Assembly: GCA_019751945.1 (NCBI GenBank)
Contig: JAIEMT010000023.1
Span: 1-64,000, forward strand
From: a bacterium
GTDB lineage: Bacteria; Bdellovibrionota; UBA1018
Length of the DNA stretch: 64,000 bases
Direction: 5' to 3'
The notes under the pieces were generated by a model. That model was not told the DNA's origin. It ran no database searches and was given only the letters and a program-made list of their open reading frames with translations. A program made the translations under genes and the position numbers. Positions 47,721-55,912 of this stretch are shown here, one piece after another. Position 1 is the stretch's first letter, and the number at the start of each line of letters is the position of its first letter.

Positions 47721-48276
47721 GCAGCTCGTCCATATCCCCTTCGTGCCGTAAAAGTACAACAAAGAGTAGCACGAGGATGACTCCGAGCGACTTTCTTGAG
47801 GGCTCAATAACAATGTGTGTAATTGTTGCCACGCCCAGCCCAGCGAGGTTCGCCAAAGGAATGTTTCGCTTGATGGCGATGGCCAGCAAGAAACCTAAAA
47901 AACCAATGAGCGCTGCAAACGGCGACAAGAAGGTGAGCGCGCCAAATGCAGGAGCCACCCCTTGTGTTCCGCGAAACTTTAACCAGGGGGAAAAACAATG
48001 TCCTAAAACCAAAAGTACTGCCACAACCCACGGAAGCGGTGCGGGCAAGAAATCTCCGGCCGAAATCGCAGCGCCTCCGTTCCAAAAGGCCAACCCCTCG
48101 GGTGAGAGCAAGAAAACGGGAAGGGCGCCCTTTAAGTAGTCCGCAAGCATCGTCATCCACTTGTGAGCGCTCGTGCCCTTACTAAAAACTCGATTAAAAG
48201 GAATGGATCCCCAGAAAAAGGAAGCAGCTGCGAGAACTGCAAAAAACCCTGGTGAGGACTCCCATCCCGTTGTCAT
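47695..48276 (-). CDS. PlsY-like membrane protein (possibly divergent acyltransferase)
   Basis: Resembles acyl-phosphate:glycerol-3-phosphate acyltransferase PlsY: five membrane segments, an early GSIPF, DYLKGALPV, GHCFSPWLKFRGTQGVAPAFG and a final RHEGDMDELLEN. The diagnostic GGKGVA of PlsY reads GTQGVA, losing the conserved lysine, and the last motif (RHxxNIxRLLxG) is also altered. So it may be a divergent, non-canonical or inactive member. 193 aa. It lies between lgt and the btuF-like gene. Confidence 0.75.
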   Translation of the reverse strand: MTTGWESSPGFFAVLAAASFFWGSIPFNRVFSKGTSAHKWMTMLADYLKGALPVFLLSPEGLAFWNGGAAISAGDFLPAPLPWVVAVLLVLGHCFSPWLKFRGTQGVAPAFGALTFLSPFAALIGFLGFLLAIAIKRNIPLANLAGLGVATITHIVIEPSRKSLGVILVLLFVVLLRHEGDMDELLENPETAT

Positions 48277-48277
48277 T

Positions 48278-49072
48278 TCATTTCCTCGCCTTGCCGACAG
48301 GCACTTTTTGAACCTGATCCAATCGAACCTTCATCGCCACGGCTGCACCAATAAAGACGAGCAGCGAAATAAACTGACTAGTGGAGAGCACGTCCGGAAT
48401 CACAAAACCGCGAATCAAATCACCGCGATAAATTTCGATAATGCTTCGGATCACCGGGTAGGCCAGGAAGTAGGTGAGAGCAACTTGCCCGTCGAATTTC
48501 TTTCGCGGAAACAACCAAATCAAAGTCGCAAAAAGAATGAGCAAAGAAACGGCTTCATAGAGCTGGGTGGGATGGAGCAAAATTCCACGAAACGCTGGGT
48601 CCACCAGATCGGAATTCAATCGAATTCCAAAATCAGTTCCAGTGGGTTTCCCGTAACAGCACCCTGCGGAGAGGCAACCAAAGCGACCAAACATGTGAGC
48701 AATGGTTAACCCGGGAAGAGTCGTGTCCATCACCTTCCAAACCGGAAGCTGATACTTCTTCAAATACCAAATCCCAAAGGGCAGAGCGGTCATAATGCCG
48801 CCGAAGAAAACCAGGCCCCCTTCCCAGATTTTGAAAATAGCGAGCGGGTCGGCCAAAAAAGTTTCCCAGCGCGTGAGCACAAAGAGCAATCGCGCTCCGG
48901 CGAATCCCACCAGGAAGCACCAAAAGGTGAGATCTAAAATTCTTTCGACCGGCAGATTTGCCTTCGCTGCCAATCTTCGAATCGTAAAAACAGAAGAAAG
49001 AAATCCGATCGCCACCAGAAATCCATAGGTGTGGACGGGAATCGGGCCGAGCTGAAAAAGTAATGGATGCAT
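48278..49072 (-). CDS. lgt: prolipoprotein diacylglyceryl transferase Lgt
   Basis: Membrane enzyme that adds diacylglycerol to the lipobox cysteine. N-terminal PIPVHTYGFLVAIGF, central FGRFGCLSAGCCYGKPTG (in place of GRIGNFINGE, a variant common outside Proteobacteria), HPTQLYEAV, and seven membrane segments. 264 aa. It follows lspA by 3 nt: the two lipoprotein-maturation enzymes are made together. Confidence 0.94.
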   Translation of the reverse strand: MHPLLFQLGPIPVHTYGFLVAIGFLSSVFTIRRLAAKANLPVERILDLTFWCFLVGFAGARLLFVLTRWETFLADPLAIFKIWEGGLVFFGGIMTALPFGIWYLKKYQLPVWKVMDTTLPGLTIAHMFGRFGCLSAGCCYGKPTGTDFGIRLNSDLVDPAFRGILLHPTQLYEAVSLLILFATLIWLFPRKKFDGQVALTYFLAYPVIRSIIEIYRGDLIRGFVIPDVLSTSQFISLLVFIGAAVAMKVRLDQVQKVPVGKARK

Positions 49073-49075
49073 AAC

Positions 49076-49612
49076 TTAGCTTGTTCCTTCTAAGATCATA
49101 TCCCAGGTCAGAAGCGCGACGCCAACGCAGATCGCCGAATCAGCCAAATTAAAAGCAGGAAAGTGATATCGATACTGCCAATGAAAATCGAGAAAGTCTA
49201 CAACGTAACCCCACGTCACGCGGTCAATCAAATTGCCGGCCGCTCCTGCAATAACCAAGGACAGACCCGCTGCAAGTTTCAAATCCCGGGGATGAATTTT
49301 TCGAAACACGTACCCAATCACTCCTAAGGCCAAAATTGGGACCAGAATAAACACTGGTGCCCTAAACGGCGAAGTCGAATTCGCAAACATTCCGAACGCC
49401 GCCCCCTTGTTCCGGACATAGGTAATATTAAAAAGCCCCTCGATGACCGAAAGAGTTTCGCCCAGGGCGAAGCGCCGAATCAGTAAGTGTTTAGTGAGTT
49501 GATCGAGCAATAACAGCAACGGGGCGATCGCAAAAAATATCAGGTACTTTCTGGGAAGTTTGGAAGCTTTTCGCCCCCACCGGAAATCCAGCCTCCCCAG
49601 GGCCAGCTTCAA
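49076..49612 (-). CDS. lspA: lipoprotein signal peptidase LspA
   Basis: Aspartic protease removing lipoprotein signal peptides. Four membrane segments; [23 protein letters not shown], catalytic Asp in [21 protein letters not shown] and [11 protein letters not shown]. The ORF-track start (49699) lies deep in ileS. A TTG at 49612 overlaps the ileS stop as TTGA, matching the four-base overlaps elsewhere here, so I prefer it (178 aa, usual size). Confidence 0.94.
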   Translation of the reverse strand: MKLALGRLDFRWGRKASKLPRKYLIFFAIAPLLLLLDQLTKHLLIRRFALGETLSVIEGLFNITYVRNKGAAFGMFANSTSPFRAPVFILVPILALGVIGYVFRKIHPRDLKLAAGLSLVIAGAAGNLIDRVTWGYVVDFLDFHWQYRYHFPAFNLADSAICVGVALLTWDMILEGTS

Positions 49613-52464
49613 TCGACGGCCCCCACGCAGCGATCGCAAAGATCGGGATGCTTCTTCGACTCTCCCACCTTGGGAGAATAGACCCAACAGCGTGCGCATT
49701 TTTCACCGGAAGCTTTTGAAACGGTCATCTTCACGGCGTCGGCTTTTTTGATTTCCAATTCACTCACCAAGAACAGGCGAGACAGATCTTCCTGAATGTT
49801 TTTAAAAGCAGCCGCTTGATCGGCTGGCAACTCCATCACGAGTTTCACTTCGCGAGGATGTCCGATCACCTTATTCTGGCGCGCTTCTTCTAAAGCCTTC
49901 ATCGCCACTTCGCGAACCTGCCAAATCGGCGCAAAAGTACTTTCCAGTTCGGCACTTCTCCAACTCTTCAATCCATCCGTACCACCCGGGAAGGAGGTTA
50001 AGAAGACCGACTCCTTTTCACCCAGGTATCCCCAGGCTTCTTCAGAAGTGTAAGAAAGAATGGGCGCCATCGCGAGGAGCATGGTGCGACCAATATGCCA
50101 GAGTGCCGTCTGAGACGATCGGCGCTCTTTGGAATTTTTTGCTGCCGTGTAGAGGCGGTCCTTCAAAATATCGAAGTACATGGCCGAAAGCTCTACGCTA
50201 CAGAAGTTCATGACTTGATGATAGACAGTGTGAAACTCAAAACGATCATACGAATCCCGAACGGTTCCAAAAATCTCGGACGTCCGTGAAAGCGCCCAAC
50301 GATCGAGCTGCCCTATCTGTCCCACCGGAACCGAATGAGCTTTCGGATCGAAGTCGTAAAGATTTCCCAAAATGAAACGAATCGTATTTCGAATCTTGCG
50401 GTAACTTTCGGAGACGCGATCCAAGCTCTCCTGAGAAAAATTAATATCGTTTCGATAATCTTCAAGCACGACCCAGAGACGCAAAATGTCGGCGCCGTAT
50501 TTTTTCACGATGTCTAAAGGCGCAGTGACGTTGCCCTTGGACTTCGACATCTTCTTGCCGTCTTTGTCGTTGATGAATCCGTGGGTGAGCACTCCTTTAT
50601 AAGGAGCCGTTCCGCGAGTTGCGACTGCAGTGAGTAGAGAGCTCTGGAACCAGCCGCGGTGTTGATCGCTTCCTTCTAAGTAGAGCTCCGCCGGCCAACC
50701 TAAGCCGTTCTTTTCGCAAACAGCAGCGTGGCTGATGCCCGACTCAAACCAAACATCCAAAATATCGGTTTCTTTTCGGAACTGCGTCCCGCTACACTTC
50801 CGGCACTTCGCTCCCGAAGGAATCAATTTTTCGGCGGGCTCGGTGTACCAAATATCGATGCCCCGTTTTTCCACCTGATCGGCCACGTGACGGAAAACTT
50901 CAGGCCCCGCGAAAGCTTCATTACACTTTTCGCAATAGAAGACCGTGATGGGAGCGCCCCAAGCGCGCTGACGAGAGACGCACCAGTCTGGCCGGCCGCT
51001 CACCATGGCGTTAATTCGATTGATGCCCCAACCCGGAATCCATTCGACTTGCTGGATGGCTTTTTCAGCAGCTTCACGCAGGGAAGACTTCCCGCCGTTC
51101 AAAACTTTTTGATCCATGCCGATGAACCACTGGGGAGTCGCACGAAAAATCACTGGCTTGTTACAGCGCCAACAGTGCGGGTAACTGTGCTGAACATCTG
51201 TACGCGCCACGAGATGTCCCGACTCTTGAAGCTTTGCAATGATGCCGTCGTTGGCCTTGAAAATGAATTGGCCCTGCATCTCTGGAAAATCCGGAGTGAA
51301 ACGACCTTTTGCATCCACAGGTGCATAGACTGGCAAACCGTATTTCAAACCCACTCGATAGTCATCGACCCCGTGTCCCGGTGCCGTGTGAACAGCGCCA
51401 GTGCCGGCTTCGAGAGTGACATGTTCACCCAGTATAATGAGCGACTTCTTGCCGTCGATAAACGGATGCTTCGCATACTGCTTGTGCAACTTCTCCGCCT
51501 TGAAGGTCATCAATGGCGTGGAGGTCTTGGTAAAGCCAGCAGCTTTTTCAAACGCTTCTTGCAAACCGGTGGCGACAATCCAAAGCTCGGTGCCATCTAA
51601 GCCCGGCACTTTCAAAACCGAGTAGTCGTATTCGGGATGAAGAGCGATGCCTTGGTTGGCAGGCAAGGTCCAAGGAGTGGTGGTCCAAATAATAATGCTC
51701 GTCCGAGTTGCACCTTCGCGTTTAACAACAGAAGCTAACTCCGGGAACGAAGCAATCGCTTCTGAAGTTAAATCAAACTTCACGTAGATCGACGGGCTTT
51801 GCTTTTCAGCGTACTCAATTTCTGCTTCGGCTAACGCCGTACTGTCGGTCGGGCACCAGTACACAGGCTTGTTGCCCTGATACAAAGTTCCCGACTCCGC
51901 ACAACGACCCAGCTCGCGAATGGTCTGAGCCACATAGCCCTGAGCCATGGTCATATAAGGATGGTCCCAGTCCCCGAAACATTCCAGGCGCTGAAACTGT
52001 TGCTTCTGCGTTTCGACAAAGCTCTGTGCGTATTCCCGACACATCTGTCGGAGCTCCACTACCGAAAGCGTGGACTTATCTTTTTTCTGATCGAGAAGTT
52101 TTTTCTCCACGCCAAGTTCAATCGGCAAGCCATGGCAATCCCAACCGGGAATGTAGAGGGAGTCAAACCCCGCCATGCTCTTGTATTTCACCACGACGTC
52201 CTTCAACACTTTGTTGAGGGCGTGGCCGATGTGAATATTGCCGTTGGCGTAGGGAGGTCCATCGTGCAGCAAAAAACGCGGCGCCTTCGCAGCGCGGTTC
52301 TTCGCCACCAACTTTTCATAAACTTTGTCTTTAAACCAACGGTCGATCTGAACGGGTTCCTTTTCAGGCAAACCCGCACGCATGGGAAACTCTGTTTGAG
52401 GCAGATTCAGCGTGGATTTGTAATCAGCCCCACCGGTGGAGCCGTCGGTTTCCTTGGAACTCAT
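49609..52464 (-). CDS. ileS: isoleucyl-tRNA synthetase
   Basis: Class I synthetase with [19 protein letters not shown] (HIGH), WDCHGLPIE, an editing domain ([11 protein letters not shown]), KMSKSKGN, and a C-terminal zinc finger ([24 protein letters not shown]). 951 aa, bacterial type. ileS-lspA-lgt is a familiar combination. Confidence 0.97.
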   Translation of the reverse strand: MSSKETDGSTGGADYKSTLNLPQTEFPMRAGLPEKEPVQIDRWFKDKVYEKLVAKNRAAKAPRFLLHDGPPYANGNIHIGHALNKVLKDVVVKYKSMAGFDSLYIPGWDCHGLPIELGVEKKLLDQKKDKSTLSVVELRQMCREYAQSFVETQKQQFQRLECFGDWDHPYMTMAQGYVAQTIRELGRCAESGTLYQGNKPVYWCPTDSTALAEAEIEYAEKQSPSIYVKFDLTSEAIASFPELASVVKREGATRTSIIIWTTTPWTLPANQGIALHPEYDYSVLKVPGLDGTELWIVATGLQEAFEKAAGFTKTSTPLMTFKAEKLHKQYAKHPFIDGKKSLIILGEHVTLEAGTGAVHTAPGHGVDDYRVGLKYGLPVYAPVDAKGRFTPDFPEMQGQFIFKANDGIIAKLQESGHLVARTDVQHSYPHCWRCNKPVIFRATPQWFIGMDQKVLNGGKSSLREAAEKAIQQVEWIPGWGINRINAMVSGRPDWCVSRQRAWGAPITVFYCEKCNEAFAGPEVFRHVADQVEKRGIDIWYTEPAEKLIPSGAKCRKCSGTQFRKETDILDVWFESGISHAAVCEKNGLGWPAELYLEGSDQHRGWFQSSLLTAVATRGTAPYKGVLTHGFINDKDGKKMSKSKGNVTAPLDIVKKYGADILRLWVVLEDYRNDINFSQESLDRVSESYRKIRNTIRFILGNLYDFDPKAHSVPVGQIGQLDRWALSRTSEIFGTVRDSYDRFEFHTVYHQVMNFCSVELSAMYFDILKDRLYTAAKNSKERRSSQTALWHIGRTMLLAMAPILSYTSEEAWGYLGEKESVFLTSFPGGTDGLKSWRSAELESTFAPIWQVREVAMKALEEARQNKVIGHPREVKLVMELPADQAAAFKNIQEDLSRLFLVSELEIKKADAVKMTVSKASGEKCARCWVYSPKVGESKKHPDLCDRCVGAVD

Positions 52465-52479
52465 GGTCCCAGGAACGTA

Positions 52480-53049
52480 TCAATTTGTGCCCCAAAGCAC
52501 AATTCCGTCGCCAAGCTTTTTAGCCAGATTTCGGTCTCTGGACTCGATGTTGGAGTACTCTTCCGGGGCCCAAGCCACGAGGTCCACCATCTTTCCGAGT
52601 GGGTGGCGGGCGGTGATCTTCTTCACCTCCTCGACCTGAGGGCTCACCACAAAGAGATCGTAGTCGCTATCCGACTTGGCCATGCCAACGGCACGCGAAC
52701 CAAAGAGGATGACCTTCTCCGAAATCGGAGCCAAGGCAGCCTTGAGATCCTGCAAATCGCAAATGGCCGAAAATTTCTTCAGCATTTGGACCTGCGGGTT
52801 CTCGTCGTTCAAACGGACCTGCCGATTGTGATCAATGAATTCTACGAGATGAAGCTGCTGGAGTCGAAGCAGCGAGGCTTTAATTCCATCCACCCCACCA
52901 AGTCCCCGAACCCCCTTGAGTTTGGAAGCCACGACTCTCAATGGAAAGGTGGTTGTAGGTTCTTTCAGAAGGAAGCGAATCAATTTTTGTTCAGGAGTTG
53001 CAAAAAAAACATTCTCTAACGACAGCACAGGCTTTCTTACACGCGCCAT
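52480..53049 (-). CDS. winged-helix MNT-type nucleotidyltransferase
   Basis: C-terminal half is a minimal nucleotidyltransferase: LFGSRAVGMAKSDSDYDLFVV carries GSRAxG...SDxDL with the metal Asp pair. The N-terminal half looks like a winged helix (FPLRVVASKL...IKASLLRLQQLHLVEF), as in HTH-NTase fusions that regulate transcription or act as antitoxins. No HEPN partner is adjacent. 189 aa. It overlaps the GAF gene by about 12 nt and lies 15 nt before ileS. Confidence 0.8.
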   Translation of the reverse strand: MARVRKPVLSLENVFFATPEQKLIRFLLKEPTTTFPLRVVASKLKGVRGLGGVDGIKASLLRLQQLHLVEFIDHNRQVRLNDENPQVQMLKKFSAICDLQDLKAALAPISEKVILFGSRAVGMAKSDSDYDLFVVSPQVEEVKKITARHPLGKMVDLVAWAPEEYSNIESRDRNLAKKLGDGIVLWGTN

Positions 53050-53507
53050 AGGTTCCCCAGTTCCTCAGCTACTTTCTTCACAGCTTTTTCGATCTCAGGA
53101 CTGAAGGCGTTCTTCACATGGCTGTCGATATCAATTTGCCCTAAGATCTTACCGCCCCGATTTCGCACCAAGACAACAAGTTCCGATTTTGTTTCGATAC
53201 TGCATGCCAGGTAGTTCTCTCTCGAAGTCACGTCCCCGACGTTCTGATCTTGGTTAGTTGCAACGGCAGTGCCACATACCCCCTTTCCAACAGGAATTTT
53301 CGTATGCTCGGTAGGTGAACCTATGTAGGGTCCGAGTTCCAAAAATTTTCCGTTGAGCTCATAAATTCCGACCCAGTGGAATTGAGGAGAGAGGCCGGCT
53401 ACATGACGTACTGCTGATCCGAGGGGTGACGCGGGGTCATACCAGATTGGCCATTCAGGCTGAATTTCCTGAATTTTCGCGGGTTTTTTGCGCTGTGCCT
53501 TTTTCAT
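53037..53507 (-). CDS. GAF-domain protein, possible free methionine-(R)-sulfoxide reductase
   Basis: A single GAF domain of about 150 aa. IPVGKGVCGTAVATNQDQNV and YLACSIETKSELVVLV resemble the fRMsr family (YebR/MsrC), and the cysteines in VCGTA and LACS occupy positions of two of the three redox cysteines. The third is not obvious, so activity is uncertain. First gene of the long minus-strand ileS operon. Confidence 0.75.
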   Translation of the reverse strand: MKKAQRKKPAKIQEIQPEWPIWYDPASPLGSAVRHVAGLSPQFHWVGIYELNGKFLELGPYIGSPTEHTKIPVGKGVCGTAVATNQDQNVGDVTSRENYLACSIETKSELVVLVRNRGGKILGQIDIDSHVKNAFSPEIEKAVKKVAEELGNLWRV

Positions 53508-53545
53508 CCGTCAGCGGCTATACACGAAATGATAATGCAATGCAC

Positions 53546-54418
53546 CTATTTCGAAGACCGCGTTACCATCATTACACTCAGAGCCAGCCACAACATTCCA
53601 ACCCACTGCGACCACCCAAAGACCTCGCCCAGAAACTGCCAACCTAAAAGCGCAGCAAATGCGGCATTCAAAAGACCCATGGTGCTGACAATCCCTGCAG
53701 GAGCGAATCGATAGCCCTGGGTCATTGCAAACTGACCCAGACTCGCAAAAATTCCGAGCACCAGTAGAAGCTGAAGTTCATGAGAACTCGGTGTGTGACC
53801 CGTAGCAATGGCGAGCGGTGCCGAAAGCAACGTCGAAATTCCAGTGAAGTAGAGGATGATGCTGTTCGAACCCACCCGCGCCGTCGCCGCGCGAACCGCG
53901 ACGTAGGCCAATGCCCCAAACGCAGCACCCGCCACCGCAATGAAAACAGCGAAGGGCGGAAGCGGAACATGCCCGGTGCTAAAATCGGGATTGAGCAGAA
54001 GAATGAGACCTAAAAACGAGCAGAAAATCCAAATCAGAGAACGGTTTGGAAGCCGCTCCTGGATTAGGAATCGAGAAAACACGATCACGAAGAGCGGGCT
54101 ACTCCAATTCAAGAGTGACGCAATCGCTAAGGGCAGATGGGAGAGCCCATAGAACAAGCAGGACGCCCCGAGAAATCCCGCAATCCCCCGCCCGATGAGC
54201 AAGGACAGGTCCTTCTTCGGAGGAAGCAGCCGCTCCCGTCGAATACCCATCACCGACAAGACGATGACGAAGTTCACGACCGAACGAAAAAACACGAGTT
54301 CGAACTGCGGAACTTGGGTAGAGAGCTTGCGAACCAGGAACGACATCACCGAAAAACTCATCGCGCTCAGAGTCATCCACACAAATGCTGCGGTGGCGTT
54401 GTTGGTTCGTGGTTTCAT
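53546..54418 (-). CDS. EamA/DMT-family transporter
   Basis: Ten membrane segments in two repeated halves (EamA). Family features: LSVMSFLVRKLSTQVPQFELVFFRSVVN, LSHLPLAIASLLNWSSPLFVIVFS in repeat 1, and YRFAPAGIVSTMGLLNAAFAALLGWQFLGE in repeat 2. 290 aa. Probably exports amino acids or metabolites; substrate unknown. Divergent from the small membrane peptide. Confidence 0.9.
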   Translation of the reverse strand: MKPRTNNATAAFVWMTLSAMSFSVMSFLVRKLSTQVPQFELVFFRSVVNFVIVLSVMGIRRERLLPPKKDLSLLIGRGIAGFLGASCLFYGLSHLPLAIASLLNWSSPLFVIVFSRFLIQERLPNRSLIWIFCSFLGLILLLNPDFSTGHVPLPPFAVFIAVAGAAFGALAYVAVRAATARVGSNSIILYFTGISTLLSAPLAIATGHTPSSHELQLLLVLGIFASLGQFAMTQGYRFAPAGIVSTMGLLNAAFAALLGWQFLGEVFGWSQWVGMLWLALSVMMVTRSSK

Positions 54419-54493
54419 TTTGACCTTCTCAGGGTAACAGAATGGCTCCAGTTGGTGACACAGTTTCGCCGTTTTGCCCTCTTCTTTTTAGAA

Positions 54494-54525
54494 TTGTGCA
54501 CGAAAATTTTGGCACAAATCGCGCA
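54494..54525 (+). promoter_or_regulatory. inverted repeat and possible sigma-54 promoter before the 33-aa peptide
   Basis: TTGGCACAAATCGCGCA (54509-54525) has GG and GC ten bases apart, the invariant sigma-54 pattern, and a perfect TGGCAC -24; the -12 is poor (GCGC for TTGC). It overlaps TTGTGC-N12-GCACAA (54494-54517). The window contains a sigma-54-type activator, but a single degenerate match is weak. Confidence 0.3.
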
Positions 54526-54567
54526 GGGAAACTGGGCAAGTCGAGGTTGTAAGGAGAGGTTAGTGGA

Positions 54568-54669
54568 ATGAGAAAAGTTCAACTCAATGCGGATTTCTGG
54601 ATTCCAGCGACGCTGATCGGCCTCACGCTCGTCCTACTCTTGCTCATCAATCTGGTGCGGGGCCTCTAA
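54568..54669 (+). CDS. 33-aa single-pass membrane peptide
   Basis: Too short for the ORF track. ATG at 54568 follows AAGGAGAGG (54551-54559), an unusually strong Shine-Dalgarno, with eight bases after it. The product, MRKVQLNADFWIPATLIG..., has a short charged N-terminus, one ~18-residue hydrophobic helix (IGLTLVLLLLINLV) and ends RGL. One base after the stop begins a perfect palindrome. Candidate small membrane regulator or toxin-like peptide; function unknown. Confidence 0.6.
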   Translation: MRKVQLNADFWIPATLIGLTLVLLLLINLVRGL

Positions 54670-54670
54670 G

Positions 54671-54765
54671 CCAAAAGGTGGTCACCACCTTTTGGTAGGC
54701 CTAAAGCCATTGATTTAATTGATTTTTCTGCAGACACCTACCAAAAGGTGGTGACCACCTTTTGG
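54671..54765. repeat. pair of perfect 25-nt palindromes (copies 2 and 3) in opposite orientation
   Basis: CCAAAAGGTGGT-C-ACCACCTTTTGG (54671-54695) and the same with central G (54741-54765) are perfect odd-centred palindromes. TAG follows copy 2 and CTA precedes copy 3, so the pair is itself an inverted repeat around a 45-nt spacer. With copy 1 at 9346 they define an element ending in ACCTTTTGGTAG. Could be an operator for a dimeric repressor, a REP-like element or a paired hairpin. They lie between the small peptide and rplM. Confidence 0.75.
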
Positions 54766-54800
54766 CGCCCGAAGTACCTGAGATCATAGGTGAATAGGTA

Positions 54801-54830
54801 TTGACTTAGATGACTGGGACCTGCTACTTC
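54801..54830 (+). promoter_or_regulatory. promoter-like site before rplM
   Basis: TTGACT (54801-54806), 18-nt spacer, TGC plus TACTTC (54825-54830, weak -10 with extended TGn). The rplM ATG at 54840 is nine bases on and lacks a Shine-Dalgarno (AGTCCCCCT), so the mRNA may be leaderless. Confidence 0.4.
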
Positions 54831-54839
54831 AGTCCCCCT

Positions 54840-55358
54840 ATGTTGCATCAGAAAACGTACCAGGCAAAGCAGTCCAACCCTCATTTTTTCGAGACCAAAG
54901 GTCCTAACGCACCCAAGTGGTACGTCGTAGACGCCTCTGATCAGGTCGTCGGTCGTTTAGCGACTGTTCTGGCCCGAGTGATTATCGGAAAACATAAACC
55001 TACTTTTACAAAGCATGCTGACACGGGCGACTTCGTTGTCGTTCTCAACGCAGACAAAGTGGCCTTCACCCGCAATAAGTGGGACGGCAAACTTTATCGC
55101 GATCACAGCGGTTACGTCAGCGGCTTGAAAACCAAAACTGCGAAAGAAATGCTCAACCGTCATCCGGAAGAAATTCTTCGCCGCGCTGTTTGGGGCATGA
55201 TCAACAAGTCGAGCCTCGGCCGCCATCAAATGAAAAAATTGAAACTGTACGCAGGCGCTGAGCATCCTCACAAGGCTCAGAATCCGCAACCCCTTCCTGC
55301 TGTCGTGACCCGAAGAACCGTGGTCAGCCCGACTGCAAAAAAGAAAATGAATAAGTAA
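54840..55358 (+). CDS. rplM: 50S ribosomal protein L13
   Basis: Early-assembling large-subunit protein. KWYVVDASDQVVGRLATVLARVIIGKHKPTF and EEILRRAVWGMINKSSLGRHQMKKLKLYAGAEHPHKAQNPQ are the conserved blocks. Start at 54840 (MLHQKTYQAK); the in-frame ATG at 54810 would lie inside the promoter. About 172 aa, longer than the usual ~142, through a short N-terminal and a ~25-residue C-terminal basic extension. Confidence 0.95.
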   Translation: MLHQKTYQAKQSNPHFFETKGPNAPKWYVVDASDQVVGRLATVLARVIIGKHKPTFTKHADTGDFVVVLNADKVAFTRNKWDGKLYRDHSGYVSGLKTKTAKEMLNRHPEEILRRAVWGMINKSSLGRHQMKKLKLYAGAEHPHKAQNPQPLPAVVTRRTVVSPTAKKKMNK

Positions 55359-55376
55359 GAGTTTTAGGAGAAAGAA

Positions 55377-55778
55377 ATGAGCGAGAAGCAGCAGCACGAA
55401 ATCGGAAAAAGAAAAAACGCGATTGCCCGAGTCTACATGAGACAAAGAGCCAGCGAAGCAGGCACCATTCGCGTCAACGACCGTTCGTTTGAAGATTACT
55501 TTCCTCGCCCCACTTCTCGCATGATCATTATGCAACCCCTCGAGCTCACCTCGACCGTGGGTCGCTTTGATATTCACATCAACGTCCATGGCGGCGGTCT
55601 TTCCGGTCAAGCCGGCGCTGTTCGCCACGGCATTTCCCGGGCCCTTTTGGATGTGGATCCGTCTTTCCGTGCGATCCTCAAAAAAGCGGGCTTCTTGACT
55701 CGCGACTCCCGCGAAGTCGAACGTAAGAAGTACGGTCTGGCTGGCGCACGCCGCAGATTCCAGTTCTCGAAACGTTAA
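55377..55778 (+). CDS. rpsI: 30S ribosomal protein S9
   Basis: Conserved [13 protein letters not shown] at the N-terminus, [19 protein letters not shown] in the middle and the basic C-terminal tail [18 protein letters not shown] that reaches the P-site tRNA. 133 aa. AGGAG lies upstream of the ATG. L13-S9 is a universal bacterial pair. Confidence 0.97.
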   Translation: MSEKQQHEIGKRKNAIARVYMRQRASEAGTIRVNDRSFEDYFPRPTSRMIIMQPLELTSTVGRFDIHINVHGGGLSGQAGAVRHGISRALLDVDPSFRAILKKAGFLTRDSREVERKKYGLAGARRRFQFSKR

Positions 55779-55781
55779 TCG

Positions 55782-55796
55782 TCCGAGTTATTCGGA
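55782..55796 (+). terminator. terminator-like hairpin after rpsI
   Basis: TCCGA (55782-55786), 5-nt loop, TCGGA (55792-55796), then GTTTATTG. Weak stem and weak U-tract. Two more small hairpins (CGAC..GTCG and CACCC..GGGTG) follow at about 55805-55840. Confidence 0.4.
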
Positions 55797-55859
55797 GTTT
55801 ATTGCGACAATTTTATGTCGGTCGCACCCTTTTGTGGGTGGTCGCACTCTCTTAACCTT

Positions 55860-55891
55860 TTGATTTCAATGTGAATCAATTGGAGTATGAT
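55860..55891 (+). promoter_or_regulatory. promoter/operator region of the PpiC gene
   Basis: TTGATT-N8-AATCAA (55860-55879) is a perfect 6-bp inverted repeat, followed by TATGAT (55886-55891), a good -10. The -35 is not clear, which would fit an activator-dependent promoter at the dyad. Confidence 0.4.
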
Positions 55892-55912
55892 TATTTATAA
55901 GAGGACACGGAT

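Noticed and set aside
46821-48276. Cobalamin riboswitch before the BtuF-like gene
   Set aside because: The gene overlaps the upstream PlsY-like ORF, leaving no leader for a riboswitch, and I saw no B12-box-like sequence.
52944-52960. GGAAAGGTGGTTGTAGG as another copy of the palindromic repeat
   Set aside because: Lies inside the nucleotidyltransferase coding sequence and lacks the second half of the palindrome.
54137-54571. 144-aa plus-strand ORF opposite the EamA gene
   Set aside because: Antisense shadow of a clear transporter gene; composition is Arg/His/Gln-rich as expected for such shadows.
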